Shown here in pieces: positions 14,974-17,981 of a DNA stretch of 17,981 nucleotides. Each line of letters starts with the position of its first letter. Position 1 is the stretch's first letter. The notes under the pieces were generated by a model. It had not been told where the DNA came from. It did no database searches and saw only the letters and a list, made by a program, of their open reading frames with translations. The translations under genes were made by a program, and so were the position numbers. Source of the DNA: Methylocystis sp. (lineage in GTDB: Bacteria > Pseudomonadota > Alphaproteobacteria > Rhizobiales > Beijerinckiaceae); NCBI GenBank assembly GCA_023253795.1, contig JALRFG010000023.1, positions 1-17,981 of the forward strand, read 5' to 3'.

Positions 14974-16026
14974 TTATTCGGCGTAGGCCGCAACGCCTTC
15001 GGGAAGCTTCGAGGCCACATCCCCGTAACGGTCGGTGCGCTTGCCCATCATCTCTTCGAAGGCTTCGTGCACTTCCGCGACCGAGCGAGCGTTGAGCTTA
15101 CGACCCTGCTGCTCGTAGAAAATCGGGCGATTGGCGCGCGCCGGACGCGGCAACAACGCCGCCGCCGACACATTCGGCGCCTCGCTCATGGTTTTCATGA
15201 AGCGCGCAGCGTCATCCGGACCCAGGAAGTGGATCAGATAGGTCTCGCCCGCCGTCAGCGGACGACCGATCTTTTCGGCGATTTTCGCGCCGTCTTTCTT
15301 GAGCATTTCCGCCGCCAGCGCCGCCGACAGATAAGGATCGTTGCGGAGGCCGAGAATTTTGGCGCGATTTTGCGTCGCGCCGCCGCCGCTGGCGATGGCT
15401 TGCGCTTCCTCGGCGCGGCCATAGCGATGACCAAAGAGCTTCATCGCATCCATCCAGGTCTTTTCGACAAACTGGAACAGACCGCTGGCCGACGAGGTGC
15501 GGGCCTTGGCGCGGGTGATGAAGTTGGATTCCTTGTCGGCGATCGCCATCAACAACGCCGGATCCATATCCGTCGTCTGCGCCGCCTTCACGACATGCTC
15601 GACAACCGACTGCTGAACCTTCACCGGACCAAAGCGCAGAATGCCCGGCTGATCGATGTCCGCCGTGTCACGCAGGCGATGCGCCCAGGTCAGCGCGGCC
15701 TGCTCGGAGGAGAAATCAGAATCGAGCGCAGAACCGTCATCCGATTCAAACAAATTCATCAGGGTGGAGGCCGGCGAGCGCACACGCGCCGTGCGGTAGC
15801 TCCGCTCGTTGCGCGGGCCGTCATCTTCCGGAATGGCGAGCGACAGAACCGCAAGAACGCAAAGCAAAGCGGCGACGCCAAGCGTCCGAGCCAGAATCGG
15901 CAACGTCCGCAACCCCTCGAAGGACGGCAGCCGATCGCTCAGCATCATCCAGAGTTGGTGGCGCGTCGCCGTCCAGATCGAAAACGTTCTGTTTTCGCTT
16001 CGCGGTGTATACGTCAGGTCAGTCAT
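14974..16026 (-). CDS. Membrane-anchored lytic transglycosylase (SLT domain)
   Basis: A 350-residue peptidoglycan-cleaving enzyme. A cytoplasmic N-terminus of about 45 residues precedes one transmembrane helix (about 46-66, ending LAIPEDDG), so the rest is periplasmic and anchored to the inner membrane. The SLT domain starts near residue 145: MDPALLMAIADKESNF holds the catalytic Glu (E166), followed by SSASGLFQFVEKTW (178-191, the GLFQ-type motif). Later segments include NDPYLSAALAAEMLK and LIHFLGPDDAARFM, which suit family 1 transglycosylases. It would cut MurNAc-GlcNAc bonds to form anhydro ends. The residues after about 290 have no obvious domain. The ATG at 16026 lacks a clear ribosome site; it is in a long single-gene unit between bamE and argC. 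Confidence 0.88.
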   Translation of the reverse strand: MTDLTYTPRSENRTFSIWTATRHQLWMMLSDRLPSFEGLRTLPILARTLGVAALLCVLAVLSLAIPEDDGPRNERSYRTARVRSPASTLMNLFESDDGSALDSDFSSEQAALTWAHRLRDTADIDQPGILRFGPVKVQQSVVEHVVKAAQTTDMDPALLMAIADKESNFITRAKARTSSASGLFQFVEKTWMDAMKLFGHRYGRAEEAQAIASGGGATQNRAKILGLRNDPYLSAALAAEMLKKDGAKIAEKIGRPLTAGETYLIHFLGPDDAARFMKTMSEAPNVSAAALLPRPARANRPIFYEQQGRKLNARSVAEVHEAFEEMMGKRTDRYGDVASKLPEGVAAYAE

Positions 16027-16225
16027 GCGTCGCGGGATCCCGTCTCACAATATTGATCTGACGACAGTCTAGGCGCAGGGAACGGCAAAAGAGCGACGGC
16101 CGCCGCCCCCGGATCGCCACAATCCGATGCGCTGCAAAACGTCTGAAAACACGGGAAACCGGGGCTTCCAGCCCAGAGCGCGGATCATGGGCCCGACGGC
16201 GCCATAATTACGCCATCCGACTTAC

Positions 16226-16251
16226 GGCCCAAATTGGGCCGATTGGCCCAA
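16226..16251. repeat. Three-arm inverted repeat (GGCCCAA / TTGGGCC / GGCCCAA)
   Basis: GGCCCAA at 16226-16232, its reverse complement TTGGGCC at 16234-16240, and GGCCCAA again at 16245-16251. The middle arm can pair with either neighbour (loops of one or four bases), and as DNA it gives two overlapping dyads. It lies between the bamE stop (16316) and the transglycosylase start (16026), both on the minus strand, with no T-run following. It could be an operator, a processed or terminating hairpin, or chance. Confidence 0.6.
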
Positions 16252-16315
16252 TCTCAAGCAGAATCAAAAGGTTTACGAAAGATTAAGCTTACTGATTGGT
16301 TGACGTGCGGCTCGA

Positions 16316-16783
16316 CTACATGCCGAACTTGGACATCATCGCTTGCAGCAGATGATATTCGGCCGCCGGCACCGGCGTCGTCCGCGACAGGAAGTTGACC
16401 GGCTTGCCGTCTTCCATGCCGTAATTGGCGACGCGCTGAACCTTTTTGTTCTTGTCAAAATAAACCGCCGCCACATGCTGATCGGTGACTTCCTGAGGCA
16501 TGAAGGCGAAGGAGCGTTCGATCCGCTGGCTGACGTAATACCAGGCGTCGCCGCCAACTGTGGAGGTCGTGGACGGCGTTCCCAGCGTGCTCAGCACCTG
16601 CTGAGCGTCCATGCCGGTTTTGACCTCGCCAACCCGCTTTTGATCGATCACCGCGCCGTGATTGATGACGCCGTCATAGCCAAGGCAGCCGGCGAGCGGC
16701 GCCGCGAGGGCCAGTCCCAGCGCAATGCGCAAAGGAGCCTGTGCGACCGAAATCGTTGAAAAAACGCGCATCTGTCGCACCAT
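16316..16783 (-). CDS. bamE: Outer-membrane assembly lipoprotein BamE
   Basis: Lipoprotein of the BAM complex that folds and inserts outer-membrane barrels. The 155-residue precursor has a signal ending in lipobox LAGC, with C33 as the lipidated residue. The SmpA/BamE domain follows: a Val/Gly-rich lead, VGEVKTGMDAQQVLSTLGTP (the conserved GMxxxxVxxxLGxP motif), then DAWYYVSQ and a strand VAAVYFDKNKKVQRVANYG. The ATG at 16783 has GGAGAG about ten bases upstream; a second in-frame ATG at 16771 has none, and the longer frame (to 17206) runs antisense to the divergent gene and is rejected. It is divergent from the DUF177 gene with 135 bases between, and this neighbourhood (bamE, DUF177, plsX) is common in Rhizobiales. 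Confidence 0.93.
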   Translation of the reverse strand: MVRQMRVFSTISVAQAPLRIALGLALAAPLAGCLGYDGVINHGAVIDQKRVGEVKTGMDAQQVLSTLGTPSTTSTVGGDAWYYVSQRIERSFAFMPQEVTDQHVAAVYFDKNKKVQRVANYGMEDGKPVNFLSRTTPVPAAEYHLLQAMMSKFGM

Positions 16784-16918
16784 GATCCAACTCTCCACAT
16801 GAACCCGTCGCGCCAAACGCCGCGCGGCGTTCCTTTCTCCTACGCAAATTCGGTAAACTTCGAATAAATCGAAAGCAAGGCGCCGTCGATCCTGACGTCG
16901 CAAAACGGGAATTTTCGC
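16784..16918. promoter_or_regulatory. Divergent promoter region of bamE and the DUF177 gene
   Basis: The 135 bases must carry both promoters. A perfect 16-base palindrome, AACGCCGCGCGGCGTT, occupies 16816-16831, about 35 bases before the bamE ATG and 90 before the other gene. The part at 16845-16880 is AT-richer (aaattcggtaaacttcgaat) and is the likelier core promoter zone. No sigma-factor motif could be assigned with confidence. Confidence 0.4.
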
Positions 16919-17488
16919 ATGAGCCAGTCGCCGCACACTGAACCATCGCCCCTGTCGCGTCCGGCAAGCGTGGCCGCAACGCCGCCCGAGGGGCTGGAAA
17001 TCGATATCGTCGCCAACGACGCCGAACGCGCGGCGCTGGCCGATCTGAACAACCTTGTCGCCATTCCCGCCCTCACCGCGAAGCTGCGGGTGAAGCGCTG
17101 GCGCGGCGAAGGGCTGGAGGTGGAAGGCGAGGTGCGCGCCACAGTCCGCCAGAACTGCGTCGTCACGCTGGAGCCGTTTGACGCTGAAATCGTCTCGCCG
17201 CTGCATCTGCGTTTCGCGCCCCTTCCAGAGGAAAACGCGCGGCGCCGCCCCCGCGACTCAGAAGCGGCGGAACATGAGATCGACTTTTCCGGGGAAGATC
17301 CGCCCGATCCGCTGATCGGCGGCGTTGTGGATCTGGGCGCATGCATCTCGGAGTTTTTGACGCTGGCGCTCGATCCCTATCCCCGCAAGCCCGGCGCGCA
17401 GTTCAACGAGCCCGCGCCCGCCGCCGACGCCGAAACGTCGCCCTTCGCAAAATTGCGGACCCTGACGCCCCGGCGGGACGAAGGCTGA
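16919..17488 (+). CDS. DUF177 / YceD family protein
   Basis: A 189-residue protein of the DUF177 (YceD) family, implicated in 23S rRNA accumulation in E. coli and in plants. The core signatures are present: VEGEVRATVRQNCVVTLEPF (the family's conserved Cys after a strand pair), IDFSGEDPPDPLIGGVVDLG and LTLALDPYPRKPGA, and the C-terminal FAKLRTL. The family's second-site pattern in E. coli is a CxxC; here I see a single Cys at that position (QNC). The N-terminal 25 residues are Pro/Ser-rich and variable. The ATG at 16919 has GGGA about eight bases upstream. In many bacteria this gene precedes rpmF; here, as is usual in alphaproteobacteria, plsX follows after 178 bases. Confidence 0.9.
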   Translation: MSQSPHTEPSPLSRPASVAATPPEGLEIDIVANDAERAALADLNNLVAIPALTAKLRVKRWRGEGLEVEGEVRATVRQNCVVTLEPFDAEIVSPLHLRFAPLPEENARRRPRDSEAAEHEIDFSGEDPPDPLIGGVVDLGACISEFLTLALDPYPRKPGAQFNEPAPAADAETSPFAKLRTLTPRRDEG

Positions 17489-17666
17489 GGAAGGCTGACC
17501 ACGCGGCGGCAAGCCCCTTGCGCGCGCTGCCGGCAAATGGCAAGCACCATAGGCAAGAACAAGTTGACACCGCACGCCCGGAAACGCCGTGGCGTCGGTA
17601 ACCTGGGCGAAAAAATCAGCGTGGCGACGCCGCGCGGCGCCAGACAGTCGGGAGATCGCCGGTCAG

Positions 17667-17981
17667 ATGGCGCAGATTGTACGGATTGCGCTCGATGCGA
17701 TGGGAGGCGATTTCGGCCCCGCCGTGACGGTCGCCGGCGCCGCCCGGGCGCTGGATAAACATCCGGACAGCCGTTTTCTTCTGGTCGGCGACGAAACGAC
17801 CATTCACGCCGAACTCGCCAAACATCCCCGGCTCGCCAAAATCTCTGAAGTGCGTCACGCCAGCGTCGCCATCCGCATGGACGACAAGCCCAGCCAGGCG
17901 CTGCGACAGGGCCGCCGCGTCTCGTCGATGTGGATCGCCATCGAAGCGGTCAAAAAAGGCGAGGCGGATGTCGCCGTTTCC
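17667..17981 (+). CDS. plsX: Phosphate acyltransferase PlsX, N-terminal part (cut by window edge)
   Basis: PlsX converts acyl-ACP to acyl-phosphate, the acyl donor for PlsY in making lysophosphatidic acid. The first 105 codons are in the window. The diagnostic N-terminal motif ALDAMGGDFGP (8-18) is followed by FLLVGDETTI, and then by MDDKPSQALRQGRRVSSMW and AIEAVKKGEADVAVS, which leads into the conserved SAGNTGA loop just beyond the edge. The ATG at 17667 has GGAG about 12 bases upstream, somewhat far, but no better in-frame start is visible. It lies 178 bases after the DUF177 gene on the same strand; fabH would be expected next outside the window. Confidence 0.95.
   Translation, partial: MAQIVRIALDAMGGDFGPAVTVAGAARALDKHPDSRFLLVGDETTIHAELAKHPRLAKISEVRHASVAIRMDDKPSQALRQGRRVSSMWIAIEAVKKGEADVAVS

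Noticed and set aside
15067..16056. Plus-strand open frame (329 codons) opposite the lytic transglycosylase
   Set aside because: Arg-rich antisense translation; the minus strand has catalytic motifs and a membrane anchor.
16784..17206. Upstream extension of the bamE frame
   Set aside because: It lies antisense to the conserved DUF177 gene; the signal peptide and lipobox require the start at 16783.
17489..17666. TTGACA at 17564 as a plsX promoter
   Set aside because: No acceptable -10 hexamer lies 16-18 bases downstream; the match is probably chance.
1..17981. CRISPR array, insertion sequence, prophage or toxin-antitoxin locus
   Set aside because: I found no regularly spaced direct repeats, transposase or integrase motifs, or small toxin-like gene pairs.

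Overview
The window reads as chromosomal DNA of a high-GC alphaproteobacterium, most likely in the Hyphomicrobiales (Rhizobiales). Supporting signs are the short ProRS coupled to a LolC/LolD pair, the bamE / DUF177 / plsX block, the type 2 ArgC, clustered GANTC sites of the CcrM type, and a REP-like repeat with CCTCAYCCGG ends of the kind common in this order. I cannot fix the genus. Most genes are housekeeping genes of the cell envelope and translation.

Layout. (1) 1-662, minus strand: the 5' part of tig (trigger factor), running off the left edge, with tRNA-Leu(UAG) just upstream. (2) 865-3016, plus strand: two exported proteins. One is a Tat-exported multicopper-oxidase-fold protein that has lost its type 1 copper ligands and half of the type 3 ligands. 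The other is a small periplasmic protein anchored by a C-terminal helix, with His predicted at or next to its mature N-terminus. (3) 6350-3044, minus strand: the tightly coupled operon proS-lolC-lolD. (4) 6401-6554: a REP/BIME-like hairpin cluster between proS and a small GNAT-like gene, which meets an ABC-F ATPase gene tail to tail with no spacer. (5) 8834-9778, minus strand: an outer-membrane beta-barrel protein. (6) 10084-13151, plus strand: a DUF4239 (bestrophin-like) membrane protein, a patatin-like phospholipase and a DUF4105 (Lnb-like) membrane protein. This part starts in a visibly AT-richer patch. (7) 13152-13503: an intergenic region with six GANTC sites in front of an HU-like gene with a basic tail, which ends in a clear terminator. 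(8) argC (plus) converges on an SLT-type lytic transglycosylase (minus). (9) bamE (minus) is divergent from a DUF177/yceD gene followed by plsX (plus), which runs off the right edge.

How the genes fit together. LolC/LolD move lipoproteins towards the outer membrane, and BamE is one such lipoprotein, helping to fold barrels like the one at 8834-9778. PlsX starts phosphatidic acid synthesis, and the patatin-like and DUF4105 proteins may act on lipids or lipoproteins (inference). Trigger factor, ProRS, tRNA-Leu, the ABC-F protein and YceD belong to translation.

The most unusual content is the pair at 865-3016. The oxidase-like protein keeps the two His of a type 2 copper site while losing the type 1 Cys. 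Its neighbour has only two or three His in its mature form, one of them at the extreme N-terminus. Together they could be a copper-handling or copper-dependent periplasmic module. That is an inference from residues and adjacency, not an established function.
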